A stretch of DNA of 64,000 bases. It comes from Pseudomonas sp. MM223. GTDB lineage: Bacteria; Pseudomonadota; Gammaproteobacteria; Pseudomonadales; Pseudomonadaceae. Under the pieces are notes generated by a model that did no database searches, was not told the origin of the DNA, and saw only the letters and a list, made by a program, of their open reading frames with translations. The position numbers and the translations under genes were made by a program. Positions 55,965-64,000 of this stretch are shown here, in pieces. The stretch spans positions 3,517,501-3,581,500 of the forward strand of contig OX352322.1 in NCBI GenBank assembly GCA_947090765.1, given 5' to 3'. How positions within the stretch are numbered: position 1 is the first letter of the stretch; each line of letters begins with the position of its first letter.

Positions 55965-57591
55965 AGATCCACAATGTAGCTCAGGGCAGCGCTGAGTGGC
56001 ACGCCCTCCGGGCCAAGTACTTCACCGCATCCGAAGCGCCGGCAATGATGGGCGTCTCGAAGTATCAAACCCGCACTGAGCTGTTGCACCAGAAGAAGAC
56101 GGGTATCGCTCAGGAGGTAACAGCGGCCCAGCAGGTTATCTTCGACCGCGGTCACGTAACTGAGGAGCTTGCCCGCCCTATCGTCGAGCGAATGATCGGC
56201 GAGGATCTCTTCCCGGTCGTGGGCACCGAAGACAATCTGCTGGCCTCCATGGATGGCATGACCTCGCTTGGCGATACGCTGTTCGAGCACAAGCTCTGGA
56301 ATGAGTCGCTGATTGCTCAGGTGCGATCGGGCGAGCTTGAGCCTCATTACTACTGGCAGCTTGAGCAGCAGTTGCTGGTGACCGGCGCCGAGAAGGTGAT
56401 CTTCGTGTGCTCTGACGGCACCGAGCAGAACTTCGTTTCTCTCGAATATTTCCCGGTACCTGGTCGCGCCGCTCAACTTGTTGAAGGCTGGACCCAGTTT
56501 GAACATGACCTCAGCAACTTCGAGCCAACAGCACCAGCAGTAGAGGTAGTCGGCCAGAGCCCAGAGGCGCTTCCCGCCCTCCGTATCGAAGTAACTGGCC
56601 TGGTCACTGCCAGCAACCTGGAGCAGTTCAAAGCGCACTCGCTCGCGGTGTTCAGCAGCATCAACACCGATCTGCAGACGGACAAGCACTTCGCCGATGC
56701 CGAGAAGACGGTTAAATGGTGCGGCGAGGTTGAAGAGCGGCTGGCTGCCGCAAAACAGCACGCTCTCAGCCAGACCGAAACAATCGATGCCCTCTTCCGC
56801 GCAATCGACGAAATCAGCGCACAGGCCAGGGCTAAACGATTGGGCTGGATAAGCTGGTCAAGGCGAGAAAGGTAGCAATTCGGGATGAGATCGTAATCGG
56901 CGCCGCAAAGGCTCTGCAGACACACATCGACAAAATCAACGAGTCGTTCGGCGGCAAGGTGCGCATGCCGCATGTAACAGCCGACTTCGCGGGCGCCATC
57001 AAGGGCAAGAAGACTATCACCAGCCTGCGCGACTCCGCGGACACTGAACTGGCCCGAGCCAAAATCGAAGCCAGTCAAATCGGCGATGGCATCCGAGCGA
57101 ACCTCGAAAGTCTCCGTACGCTGGCAAAAGATCACGCCTTCCTGTTCAACGATGCGCAGCAGTTGGTGCTCAAGGACAATGATGACCTGGTAGCCACAAT
57201 CAAGGCCCGCATCAGCGATCACCAAAAGGCCGAAGAAGTAAAGGCCGAGCAGCAGCGTGAGCAGATCCGCCAAGAAGAACGCGAGCGAGCCGATCGAGAG
57301 GCTGCCGCCAAGCTGAATGCACCGCAGACGACAAGCGCTGCTCCTGCAGCAGCTGAGCCGTCGCAAGCTCCCTCGAAGGTAGCGCCGCGAGTGGCTACCG
57401 ATTCTACTACGAAGCCTCAGGTCTTCCAGGCGGAAGTCAGGGACTTCGAGGCGCTCGTCCAGGCTGTCGCTCGCGGCGAGGTTCATATCAGCGTTCTGAC
57501 GGTCAACTGGCAGGCTCTCGACGCAATCGTGTCGGCCAAAGGCTCAGATTTCAGCGCTCCGGGGGTAACCCTGATTCAGGTGGCAGCATGA
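55961..57591 (+). pseudogene. YqaJ-type phage exonuclease gene with one-base frameshift
   Basis: The N-terminal part (GSAEWHALRAKYFTASEAPA, then ASMDGMTSLGDTLFEHKLWN with Asp and Glu-x-Lys) is a YqaJ/lambda exonuclease nuclease domain. At 56842-56844 the frame breaks: the current frame ends at 56875, while the -1 frame continues RKVAIRDEIVIGAAKALQTH to 57591 with a helical and Pro/Ala-rich C-terminal region. One extra G in the GGG run rejoins them to a protein of about 543 residues. It would degrade one strand to feed the Bet protein. Error or real mutation is undecided; if real, the nuclease domain is still intact. Confidence 0.8.
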
Positions 57592-57653
57592 ACTAATCAA
57601 TCGACCTGGAGGCCGCAAAAGCGGCCTTCCTTGCCTCTGGAGGCAGCATCATC

Positions 57654-58106
57654 GTGCTTGACGGGTACCAGTATGTGCCACACAGGCCGCACCGCGACAT
57701 TGAACAGGTTCGCGCTGCACAGCCCAAGCCACTAAACCAGAAGGCACAGAAGCGCCAAAAGCAGCTTGCCGAACTGCGCGAGCTGGCCAAGACCATGACC
57801 TACGCCCAGGCGATGGCCGAAACCGGGCTGGCACAGACAACGCTCTACCGTGCAGCGCAGGACGGAGGGTTTGCTTTCCAGCCTGACCCACGCCGATTCC
57901 ATGGCGAAAAGCAAAGGGCCTATGCAGACCCTGCCGAGGACAAAGCGCTCGCAGCCAAGATCGCCGAGCTTCGCGACGCCGGCCTCAATCGCGCCCAGGC
58001 CAAGGCCAAGCTCAACATTTCCGACCGCAAGTTCTGCCGGGTCATCCATCTGTTCGGCGTCGATTACCCGAAGGTTGAGGGGAAGCGATGCGACGGGCCA
58101 GTTTGA
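57654..58106 (+). CDS. phage protein with helix-turn-helix repeats, start uncertain
   Basis: 150 residues from a GTG (VLDGYQYVPHRPHRDIEQVR) that has GGAGG 10 bp upstream. Two related segments, LAKTMTYAQAMAETGLAQTT and LRDAGLNRAQAKAKLNISDR, look like helix-turn-helix units, suggesting DNA binding. The frame is open upstream to a TAA at 57594-57596, just after an ATG coupled to the previous stop (ATG AAC TAA), and the residues after that TAA look coding (SIDLEAAKAAFLASGGSIIV). A nonsense change in codon 3 of a longer gene is possible. Confidence 0.6.
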   Translation: MLDGYQYVPHRPHRDIEQVRAAQPKPLNQKAQKRQKQLAELRELAKTMTYAQAMAETGLAQTTLYRAAQDGGFAFQPDPRRFHGEKQRAYADPAEDKALAAKIAELRDAGLNRAQAKAKLNISDRKFCRVIHLFGVDYPKVEGKRCDGPV

Positions 58107-58178
58107 AAAATCAGGTCCGCCAGCGCCGGCGGCAAGAACAGTTCCGCCTGCCTCCCAGCGGCCTCACGGAGCACAGAC

Positions 58179-58544
58179 ATGCAGAAAGCACCCTCTGGAG
58201 TCGTAACTCTTCCGGCCTGGATGAATCGGCCGGTCAAGAAACTGTACATCACCCGAAGCGGCGGACAGTACCGGCCTGATGATGTGGCTCTGGCCTTCGC
58301 GCTGAGCCTGCGGGAACACGACAGCGCCGATCACTTGCGCAGGCTGGCTCGGCGCCTGGTCGACAAAGTCTGCCTCGAGCACCAGCCGAACATGAAGCGC
58401 CTGGCCCGCGAGCCGGACGACGCCGAGGTATTCGACGCCGCGCTCAAGATCATCAACCGGGTGTGCGACCTACTCGACATCGGGCCTGGCACCCGCTTTG
58501 TGCGCAATGGAGGCGATGATGGCTCTGACGCAGCAGCAGCGTGA
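58179..58544 (+). CDS. phage protein, unknown
   Basis: 121 residues starting MQKAPSGVVTLPAWMNRPVK, with GGAG upstream. Helical sequence DDVALAFALSLREHDSADHL and AEVFDAALKIINRVCDLLDI follows. The final stretch NGGDDGSDAAAA overlaps the next gene. No family recognised. 72 bp before it carry a doubtful short frame. Confidence 0.65.
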   Translation: MQKAPSGVVTLPAWMNRPVKKLYITRSGGQYRPDDVALAFALSLREHDSADHLRRLARRLVDKVCLEHQPNMKRLAREPDDAEVFDAALKIINRVCDLLDIGPGTRFVRNGGDDGSDAAAA

Positions 58545-58880
58545 CGAGAAGCGCAGGGCCAAGGCGGAGCGCCTACAGGAAGAAGACCTGCGTTTGAAGG
58601 TTAGACCAGGGACTAAACAGGCCCTGCTTGAGCGATGGAGTGGGCCGGGATCGAGGAACAGGGCGAGGCGATGACGCTGATGATTCATCGGATTCATGAG
58701 CTGACCCGAGACGAAGCCGTCAAGCTGCTCAAACCTCCGCGCCACACAATTGAATTGAGCCCTTCCGTGGCGCGAAAGCTAGACCGGTTCCGCATCAGCC
58801 GCGAACTTCGCACGCCAGACCTCATGCTTGGCAACGACCCGGACGATACCGGCCTGATCCTGCTCGCAGAACGGGCCTGA
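58519..58880 (+). pseudogene. small phage gene split by a one-base frameshift
   Basis: From ATG 58519 (GGAGG upstream) the frame reads MALTQQQRDEKRRAKAERLQ to KQALLER and then stops 27 codons after the break. The next frame continues MEWAGIEEQGEAMTLMIHRI to HTIELSPSVARKLDRFRI and ends at 58880. One extra base near 58634 joins both into a 120-residue protein with a basic N-terminal helix. A single-base loss, real or technical, is the simplest reading. Function unknown. Confidence 0.6.
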
Positions 58881-58942
58881 ACCCACCAATTCCACCATGC
58901 CGCCACCAGCACGGAGGGCGGCGCATGCCCAGGAGATTCCAC

Positions 58943-59368
58943 ATGCAGAACATCCCGCCCCGCCCGACTGCCGACAAGGCAATGATCCTAGAAGCGTGCA
59001 AGGTGGTAGCTGAGAAGTTGAACGGCGCAGATGCCGAGACGATCGCCCAGCACTACCGACGCCACATGGATGGCTTCGAACTGGCGAAGGAGCTCGACAA
59101 ATACGCCTACTGGGACACCACCAGGGATGACATGGAAGCGCTGGATGAAGTCGATGCCCTGGTTGATCAGGCGGAGCGTAAGGCCGTGAAAGCATGGGCT
59201 GAAGAGCATAACCCACAACCTCCGCTTCCTATTGGAACTCGCATCACGCAGGGCGTAATCACTGGAATCTACGATTACGAGCCAGCCACCTACCGGGTCA
59301 AGGAAGATGGCTGCACCAACGACAGCCGGAGCCTTCTGATCAAGTTCGAGAACGCTGTCGCCGCCTAA
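58943..59368 (+). CDS. phage protein, unknown
   Basis: 141 residues starting MQNIPPRPTADKAMILEACK, with AGGAG 7 bp before the ATG. N-terminal half helical, C-terminal half beta (LPIGTRITQGVITGIYDYEP, YRVKEDGCTNDSRSLLIKFE). It is the last gene before an oppositely oriented moron. Function unknown. Confidence 0.65.
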   Translation: MQNIPPRPTADKAMILEACKVVAEKLNGADAETIAQHYRRHMDGFELAKELDKYAYWDTTRDDMEALDEVDALVDQAERKAVKAWAEEHNPQPPLPIGTRITQGVITGIYDYEPATYRVKEDGCTNDSRSLLIKFENAVAA

Positions 59369-59419
59369 CCAGCGCTGCCCGCCAACGCCTTCCCCTATTC
59401 AACGATAACGACTCCACGG

Positions 59420-59454
59420 CGAGAGCAGCTGATAATTCAGCGCTATTGCTCTCG
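59420..59454. repeat. large interrupted hairpin
   Basis: CGAGAGCA (59420-59427) pairs with TGCTCTCG (59447-59454), and GCTGA pairs with TCAGC inside. It overlaps the end of the leftward gene at 59443. There is no T run, but the place between convergent genes suggests a terminator or transcript end. Confidence 0.5.
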
Positions 59455-60102
59455 CGGGCCACTAGGGATTTCAGTCACAGTTGCCTTAACACTATTGTTA
59501 ATCCAATTAATCGAATCAAGTTTCAACTTGTAATCTTTTCCACCATCGCTGAATCTCCAATTTTCACCAGCTTCAACTTCTTTAAGGCTTATTCTCTTGC
59601 CACTCGGAAAAGTGATAATTCCGTTTGCTTTATAGTTCTCATCAACGTCCGATATTCCAATCACCACCCCGGTTCGTGGATCTTCAACAGACTCTCCTTT
59701 TGAAAAGCGCTTAGAGAAATTGTAGAGATCCATTTGAGGCACTTTACCTTTACTCTCAGCTTCTGCGGACGCGGCACGCAGGTTGGCTTCGTCTCGTTCC
59801 TTCTCAAGCTGCTTTATTTTAGTTTCAAGCGCGGGAAATGCTTTAGGATCCTTTTCCAGCCATGACAGGTAGCGCTCATTTATTAATTTCAAGCTCGCTA
59901 TATCACCTTCGAGAGCAGACACTTTTGCCTTGTGAACTTCCGAAACGGTAACTGCACTTTTAGTCTCAGCCTCGCAAAGATTGATTCGATTCTCATCAAG
60001 TATGAATCGCGATGCTCCCAATGATGCCGCAGCCACTAATAACGTATAAACAATAACGCTTTTTGTTTGGTTATTTTCAAACCAGTTTTTATATCCCGAC
60101 AT
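59443..60102 (-). CDS. membrane-anchored coiled-coil protein, moron-like
   Basis: 219 residues starting MSGYKNWFENNQTKSVIVYT. One membrane segment (about 15-33), a coiled coil (ETKIKQLEKERDEANLRAAS) and a C-terminal beta domain (GVVIGISDVDENYKANGIIT). It runs against the early operon, is clearly A+T-rich compared with its neighbours, and has a 58-bp divergent gap to the cytosine methyltransferase. That points to recent gain and separate expression, possibly an envelope function in the lysogen. No family recognised. Confidence 0.7.
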   Translation of the reverse strand: MSGYKNWFENNQTKSVIVYTLLVAAASLGASRFILDENRINLCEAETKSAVTVSEVHKAKVSALEGDIASLKLINERYLSWLEKDPKAFPALETKIKQLEKERDEANLRAASAEAESKGKVPQMDLYNFSKRFSKGESVEDPRTGVVIGISDVDENYKANGIITFPSGKRISLKEVEAGENWRFSDGGKDYKLKLDSINWINNSVKATVTEIPSGPREQ

Positions 60103-60160
60103 AGGTTCCCTGAGCCAATTCTGATGACGGTTCGCCTGCTTACTATCCTAAGGTTATTCC

Positions 60161-61827
60161 ATGACCATTACCTACGGAAGCGTCTGCAGCGGTATTGAAG
60201 CTGCAACTGAGGCCTGGCACCCCCTGGGCTGGAGCGCCGACTGGTACGCCGAGATCGAGCCTTTCCCATGCGCGGTATTGGCCTATCGGTACCCGAATAC
60301 GCCGAACCACGGCGACATGACCCGCCTGGCAGCCATGGTGCTGTCCGGCAAAATTCCTGCGCCCGAGGTCCTGGTCGGCGGCACGCCCTGCCAAGCCTTC
60401 AGCGTGGCCGGCATGCGCGAAGGCCTGGCTGATCCCCGTGGCGCCCTCACCATCAAATACGTGGAGCTGCTCGATGCAATTGACCATGTTCGAACAAAGC
60501 GCGGCGAGCCCGAGGCCACCTGTCTCTGGGAGAACGTCCCCGGCGTCCTCTCTGACAAAGGCAACGCGTTTGGCTGCTTCCTCGGCGCCCTGGTGGGCGA
60601 ATCCGAAGAACTCCAACCGCCAGGGGGCAAATGGAAGGACGCTGGTTGTGTGTATGGACCCACGCGAACAGTCGCATGGCGGGTTCTGGATGCCCAATAT
60701 TTCGGCCTGGCCCAACGACGCCGCCGTGTGTTCGTTGTCGCAAGTGCTCGAGCAGGGTTCGATCCCCTCGAAGTACTTTTTGAGCGCGAAGGCGTGCGCC
60801 GGGATACTCCGCCGCGCCGAGGCGAGGGGCAAGACCTTGCCGGAAGAGCTCCATTCGGCCCTGCGCTCCAGTGCGGGTGTGGATGGGTCTTCGGTTTAGG
60901 CCTTGGACAGTACGGCTGCCCGAACTGCGAGGGTGATGAAGGGCCGGCTGTCGAGGTACTGGCCGGGGTGCCTGCCTACGGCGGCCATAGCCTGAAGGGC
61001 GATGTCAGCCAGGCAGCTACCCTTACTGCTAAGGACACACGACTGGACATGGAGAGCGAGACTTTCTGCATCCATGACCAGGTCGCTGGGACACTGCGAA
61101 GCACTGATGGCGGCAGCGATGTTGACCACGCCATGGCAGGCCACATTGTCGCCGGCACACTGCAGGCGAACGGCAAAGCGGCCGGCAGCGCAACTCAGCA
61201 GGACGCCGAGAACGGCATGCTTGTGGTGCACGGCACGCAAGACCCCGATGTGCTGAATGGCCTGGCACACACGCTGGGCCGCAACAGCGGCCAGGAAAAC
61301 GCCGTCCTGGCATTTGCCGAGAACAGCAGAGCCGAGCTGAGACTTGAGGGAGGTGACGGGCAAGTGGTCGGCACGCTCTCCGCCGGCGGCGGTAAGCCAG
61401 GACAAGGTCAGCCTTGCATCGCCTTCAGTTGCAAGGACCACGGCGCCGACGCTGGCGAACTGGCTCCTACCCTACGCGCCATGAACCATAGCGCCAGCCA
61501 TCCTAATGCTGGAGGCCAGGTCGCGGTGTGCATCACTGGCGAGATCACCCACACGCTGAAGGCCGAGGGCTTCGACGCCAGCGAAGATGGCACAGGCCGT
61601 GGCCAGCCAATGGTCAAGGGGGGGCTGGTGTTCGCCGGCTCACTCCGCGTGAGTGCGAATGGCTCCAGGGCTACGACGGCGACCACACTCGAATCCCATA
61701 TCGCGGCAAGCCAGCCGAGGAATGCCCAGACGGTCCGCGCTACAAGGCGATCGGCAATAGCAAAGCCATCTTCGTCGTCCACTGGATCGGCCGACGCATC
61801 CAACAACAACTTGAACGTCTCGCTTGA
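60161..61827 (+). pseudogene. DNA cytosine methyltransferase gene with frameshift in a G run
   Basis: About 555 codons. Motif I (YGSVCSGIEAATEAW), motif IV GGTPCQAFSVAG with the catalytic Cys, motif VI ENVPG and motif VIII QRRRRVFVVA are all intact. The middle (about residues 285-480) has seven related units built on TL-x-A...G, likely the target-recognition part. At 61618-61624 (seven G) the frame changes: an added G leads to VRRLTPRECEWLQGYDGDHT and YKAIGNSKAI, the conserved motifs IX-X, ending at 61827. As read, the enzyme lacks them. Either a sequencing error, a lesion, or a switchable tract. Confidence 0.82.
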
Positions 61828-61835
61828 GGTTACCA

Positions 61836-62609
61836 ATGACCACTGCAATCCAATCCAGCAGCAAGGTGGCAGTCCTGCCGATGTGGGTCATCGACCGGAT
61901 CAAGGAAGAAATGCGCCTCGGGCCCGCTGCCTGGCAGGCAATAACCGACGCAGTTGAGCAGGCAGAACTGCCGCAGGCGCTGCCGTGCGAAGTGAAGCTG
62001 CCGCCGGGCACCGTCATCGGCCAAGGCGCGCCCTTGTCGACATTGCTGATGGCTATCACGCAGCGCGCCAGCAAGCCGGCCCATGCTCAGGTATTCAGCA
62101 ACGAGCCGGCAGCCCAGCAGCCCCACCCCGAGCCTATAGCCTGGATGGTTGGTACTGCCTTCTGGTGGACCAAAGAAGAGGCAGAGAGGGATGCGGCGGT
62201 GACTGGGCTGCAGATTGTTGGGCTGGGGCCGATGACTGCCTCCATCCCTGCCGAGCAGAGCCAGGGCATTCCGGTGGGCGAAGTTGTGGCATTCGGCAAA
62301 GCCCTGCATGAAATCGCTTGGGCAGCCGGGCGCATGCCGAAGCTCGGCGCCAAGCTATACACCCACGCCGATCCTGGCGAGGTTGAGCGCCTGCGCGCCA
62401 CTCTTACCGAATGGAAAGATTCACTCAAATACTGGATGAAGCGCACGGCCGATCTAAATCAGCAACTGGCCGAGCGGGATGCGCTGCTGCGAGAACTGGC
62501 GGAGGCCCCGCCAGCCGCTATGGAGTTCAGGTTACAGCAGAAAGTGCGCGCCGCCCTATCCGCCAGCGCAGAGCCGAGCGCTCAAGTTACGGCGGAGGTC
62601 GAGCAATGA
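61836..62609 (+). CDS. phage protein, unknown
   Basis: 257 residues starting MTTAIQSSSKVAVLPMWVID, with GAGG upstream. A segment WMVGTAFWWTKEEAERDAAV and the C-terminal coiled coil (EVERLRATLTEWKDSLKYWM, QQLAERDALLRELAEAPPAA) resemble phage Ead-like or DUF-type early proteins. Coupled to the next gene by a 4-bp overlap. No named function. Confidence 0.65.
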   Translation: MTTAIQSSSKVAVLPMWVIDRIKEEMRLGPAAWQAITDAVEQAELPQALPCEVKLPPGTVIGQGAPLSTLLMAITQRASKPAHAQVFSNEPAAQQPHPEPIAWMVGTAFWWTKEEAERDAAVTGLQIVGLGPMTASIPAEQSQGIPVGEVVAFGKALHEIAWAAGRMPKLGAKLYTHADPGEVERLRATLTEWKDSLKYWMKRTADLNQQLAERDALLRELAEAPPAAMEFRLQQKVRAALSASAEPSAQVTAEVEQ

Positions 62610-63055
62610 GCAAATTCAAACCAATCCCAAAGGGCGAGCGCCCGAGGCTCTACCGGTATGGATGGGAGTCCGGCGCATATGGCGAGGTGTCCGTCTATTG
62701 CCAGCGCTACGTGGCCTACGCCGAAACCGAGGTCTGCTTCTACATCATCGAAGATCGGCACGAACACCAGGTTGACTCCCCGCACAGCTGGGATCAGCAC
62801 TGGGTGAAGAGATATCGCCGGCGCGTACTGAAGAGCCAAGAAGGCAAGCGCTATGCCTACATCGACCAGAAGCAGGCGCTGCGCTCGTATGTCAGACGCA
62901 AGGAAGTCCACCTGAGCTTTGCCCAGGCCGCTGTCGAGCGCGCCAAAGCCGGGTTGCAGGCCGCAAAACAGGCCCTTGAAAGTGGGATCTTGGTCGACAG
63001 CTCAGACCACCTGCGCATGCCATGCGAGTTCTTCGAAGGCTGGGTCGAGATGTAG
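62606..63055 (+). CDS. phage protein, unknown
   Basis: 149 residues starting MSKFKPIPKGERPRLYRYGW. Aromatic- and Arg-rich N-terminal half (YVAYAETEVCFYIIEDRHEH), then a helical part KRYAYIDQKQALRSYVRRKE and an Ala-rich helix. ATGA coupled. Function unknown. Confidence 0.65.
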   Translation: MSKFKPIPKGERPRLYRYGWESGAYGEVSVYCQRYVAYAETEVCFYIIEDRHEHQVDSPHSWDQHWVKRYRRRVLKSQEGKRYAYIDQKQALRSYVRRKEVHLSFAQAAVERAKAGLQAAKQALESGILVDSSDHLRMPCEFFEGWVEM

Positions 63056-63131
63056 CCGACCCAAGAGCACACTTGTACTCCTCACAGCTGCAACCCCTCT
63101 CCCCTCTATTCACTGCCGCGATATGGCGGAG

Positions 63132-63380
63132 TTACTGGCAGGAAACCGGAGCTCGGCGCTGCTGTTTCGTCCACATGGACTGATCTTTATACGAGCCCTT
63201 GAGCCATGTCTCGGTGACTTTATTGCAGTTCCCATTGATGTTCTCGATGTACGTCCTTGGATAGCCCTTGGGCTCGTCACCGATTCTCAACCAGTTTGGA
63301 TCGGTCGAGGTCACTTTCGAATCATGGGAACTGCAGGCGGATACGGCCGCGAGCGCCAGCATCAAAACAGCTTTTTTCAT
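63132..63380 (-). CDS. small lipoprotein, moron-like
   Basis: 82 residues starting MKKAVLMLALAAVSACSSHD with lipobox AVSAC and Cys at 16. It runs against the early operon between two rightward genes. Two further Cys could pair. Small prophage lipoproteins can change receptor access, which is only a possibility here. Confidence 0.65.
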   Translation of the reverse strand: MKKAVLMLALAAVSACSSHDSKVTSTDPNWLRIGDEPKGYPRTYIENINGNCNKVTETWLKGSYKDQSMWTKQQRRAPVSCQ

Positions 63381-63478
63381 AGTTACCCCGGAAACCTCGG
63401 CAAGAGCGCCGAGGCTCTATCTTGCCACTTTCCCTAGCCACTGGCACCCAGACAAACCTGTCAGGAAAGGACAAAGCT

Positions 63479-63775
63479 ATGCCCAAAACTCAGTATCCCT
63501 TGGAAATCATAAGTGTCGGCAGCGACACCTACATCGCGATGAGCAAGGGTCACCACGACCTTGAAGCGTTCATGGCCGCAGCCGTGAAGGAATGCCCGGG
63601 ATGGTTCCTGGGCGGTCCTCAGCACAAATGGTGCAAGTCGGTGCCGGATCGCTCGGGCGAGTTCGCGCACCGATACGTGTTCGTCGAGGAAGGCACGCCA
63701 GGCGCATGGCCGGCGACCTACTGCTGGGAGTTCGGCGAAGACTACAAGCGCTACAACGCCGAGGTGCAGCCATGA
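63479..63775 (+). CDS. phage protein, unknown
   Basis: 98 residues starting MPKTQYPLEIISVGSDTYIA, with AAAGGAC before the ATG. Trp- and Tyr-rich end (PATYCWEFGEDYKRYNAEVQ). Coupled to the next gene (ATGA). Function unknown. Confidence 0.65.
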   Translation: MPKTQYPLEIISVGSDTYIAMSKGHHDLEAFMAAAVKECPGWFLGGPQHKWCKSVPDRSGEFAHRYVFVEEGTPGAWPATYCWEFGEDYKRYNAEVQP

Positions 63776-64000
63776 CCCGCCTCGCCCTCTGCCTCCTGCT
63801 GCTGGCCACCGGCGCCAGCGCAACCGAGAACGTCATTGACGTGCAGCACGACAGCCAGCGCGGCGTCACCTGCTACCTGCTGAATGGGGTCGGCATCAGC
63901 TGCATCCCCGACAGCCAGCTGCAGGCCGGCAACCAGCGCCAGCTCTCCCCGCACGAAACCCAACCCGAACCTACACCCGCTCTGGCGCCTGGGCGCTGGA
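63772..64000 (+). CDS. exported phage protein, partial at the window edge
   Basis: The ATG overlaps the previous stop. At least 76 residues are present, starting MTRLALCLLLLATGASA with cleavage after ASA, then TENVIDVQHDSQRGVTCYLL and a Pro-rich tail reaching the right edge. A secreted or periplasmic product; two Cys (VTCYL and ISCIP) might pair. Function unknown; the end is outside the window. Confidence 0.55.
   Translation, partial: MTRLALCLLLLATGASATENVIDVQHDSQRGVTCYLLNGVGISCIPDSQLQAGNQRQLSPHETQPEPTPALAPGRW

Noticed and set aside
58088..58279. 63-codon frame starting MRRASLKNQVRQRRRQ
   Set aside because: It overlaps two better supported genes, and its composition (many Arg and Ser, drifting) looks like an out-of-frame reading.

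Overview
The window looks like a piece of a Pseudomonas putida-group chromosome carrying most of a lambda-like, siphovirus-type prophage. The judgement rests on base composition, on the flanking genes (a short UvrA2-like ATPase, a periplasmic histidine phosphatase, a PAP2 phosphatase, several small exported proteins) and on the phage gene families. No 16S rRNA or ordinary tRNA is visible, so the species is an inference.

Layout. Positions 1-8578 are host: a UvrA2-like protein, two phosphatases in tandem, a frameshifted small gene, an acetyltransferase, and a run of small lipoproteins, secreted proteins and tiny membrane proteins. Positions 8579-9330 are a junction zone with an inverted repeat and the C-terminal remnant of a tyrosine recombinase whose catalytic Tyr codon reads His. 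From about 9.3 kb to the right edge everything is prophage; the right end lies outside the window.

The prophage is organised around an immunity region at 46.5 kb. Leftward (minus strand) run cro, a CII-like gene, an O-like initiator with six 18-bp palindromic iterons inside it, a P-like gene, nin genes (ninB, ninG), a Q-position gene, holin-like genes, an HslV-like peptidase, terminase, portal, capsid, tail (G/GT with a -1 slippery site, tape measure, M, L, K, I, J), fibres, and lysis genes (endolysin-like protein, Rz with nested Rz1). Rightward (plus strand) run the S24-type CI repressor, three short related genes, an OLD-like AAA-TOPRIM ATPase with a Dam-type methylase, a divergent hicAB pair, a LexA-controlled gene, a second operator-promoter (OL/PL-like) and the early operon: many small genes, an HNH-AP2 endonuclease, Bet/RecT, a YqaJ exonuclease, and a cytosine methyltransferase.

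Control logic seen in the DNA. Five 14-bp operators fitting TTACC-N4-GGTAA are shared by the cro/cI region (three) and the rightward early promoter at 51.95 kb (two). Two further promoters carry textbook CTG-N10-CAG LexA boxes, one before a small gene at 51.6 kb and one next to the lysis genes at 9.85 kb. The prophage is thus wired to DNA damage both through its self-cleaving repressor and directly through host LexA.

Cargo. Accessory genes sit between tail chaperone and tape measure (a YafO-like toxin with an unusual exported-looking partner, a lipoprotein and an unknown gene), after cI (OLD-like ATPase plus methylase), and as single morons on the strand opposite their surroundings. A 315-bp gene-free gap at 52.83-53.14 kb can fold into a tRNA/tmRNA-like structure with a canonical T-arm. 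Several genes carry single-base frameshifts, mostly losses in G runs; these may be sequencing errors or decay, and they affect the tape measure, exonuclease and cytosine methyltransferase.
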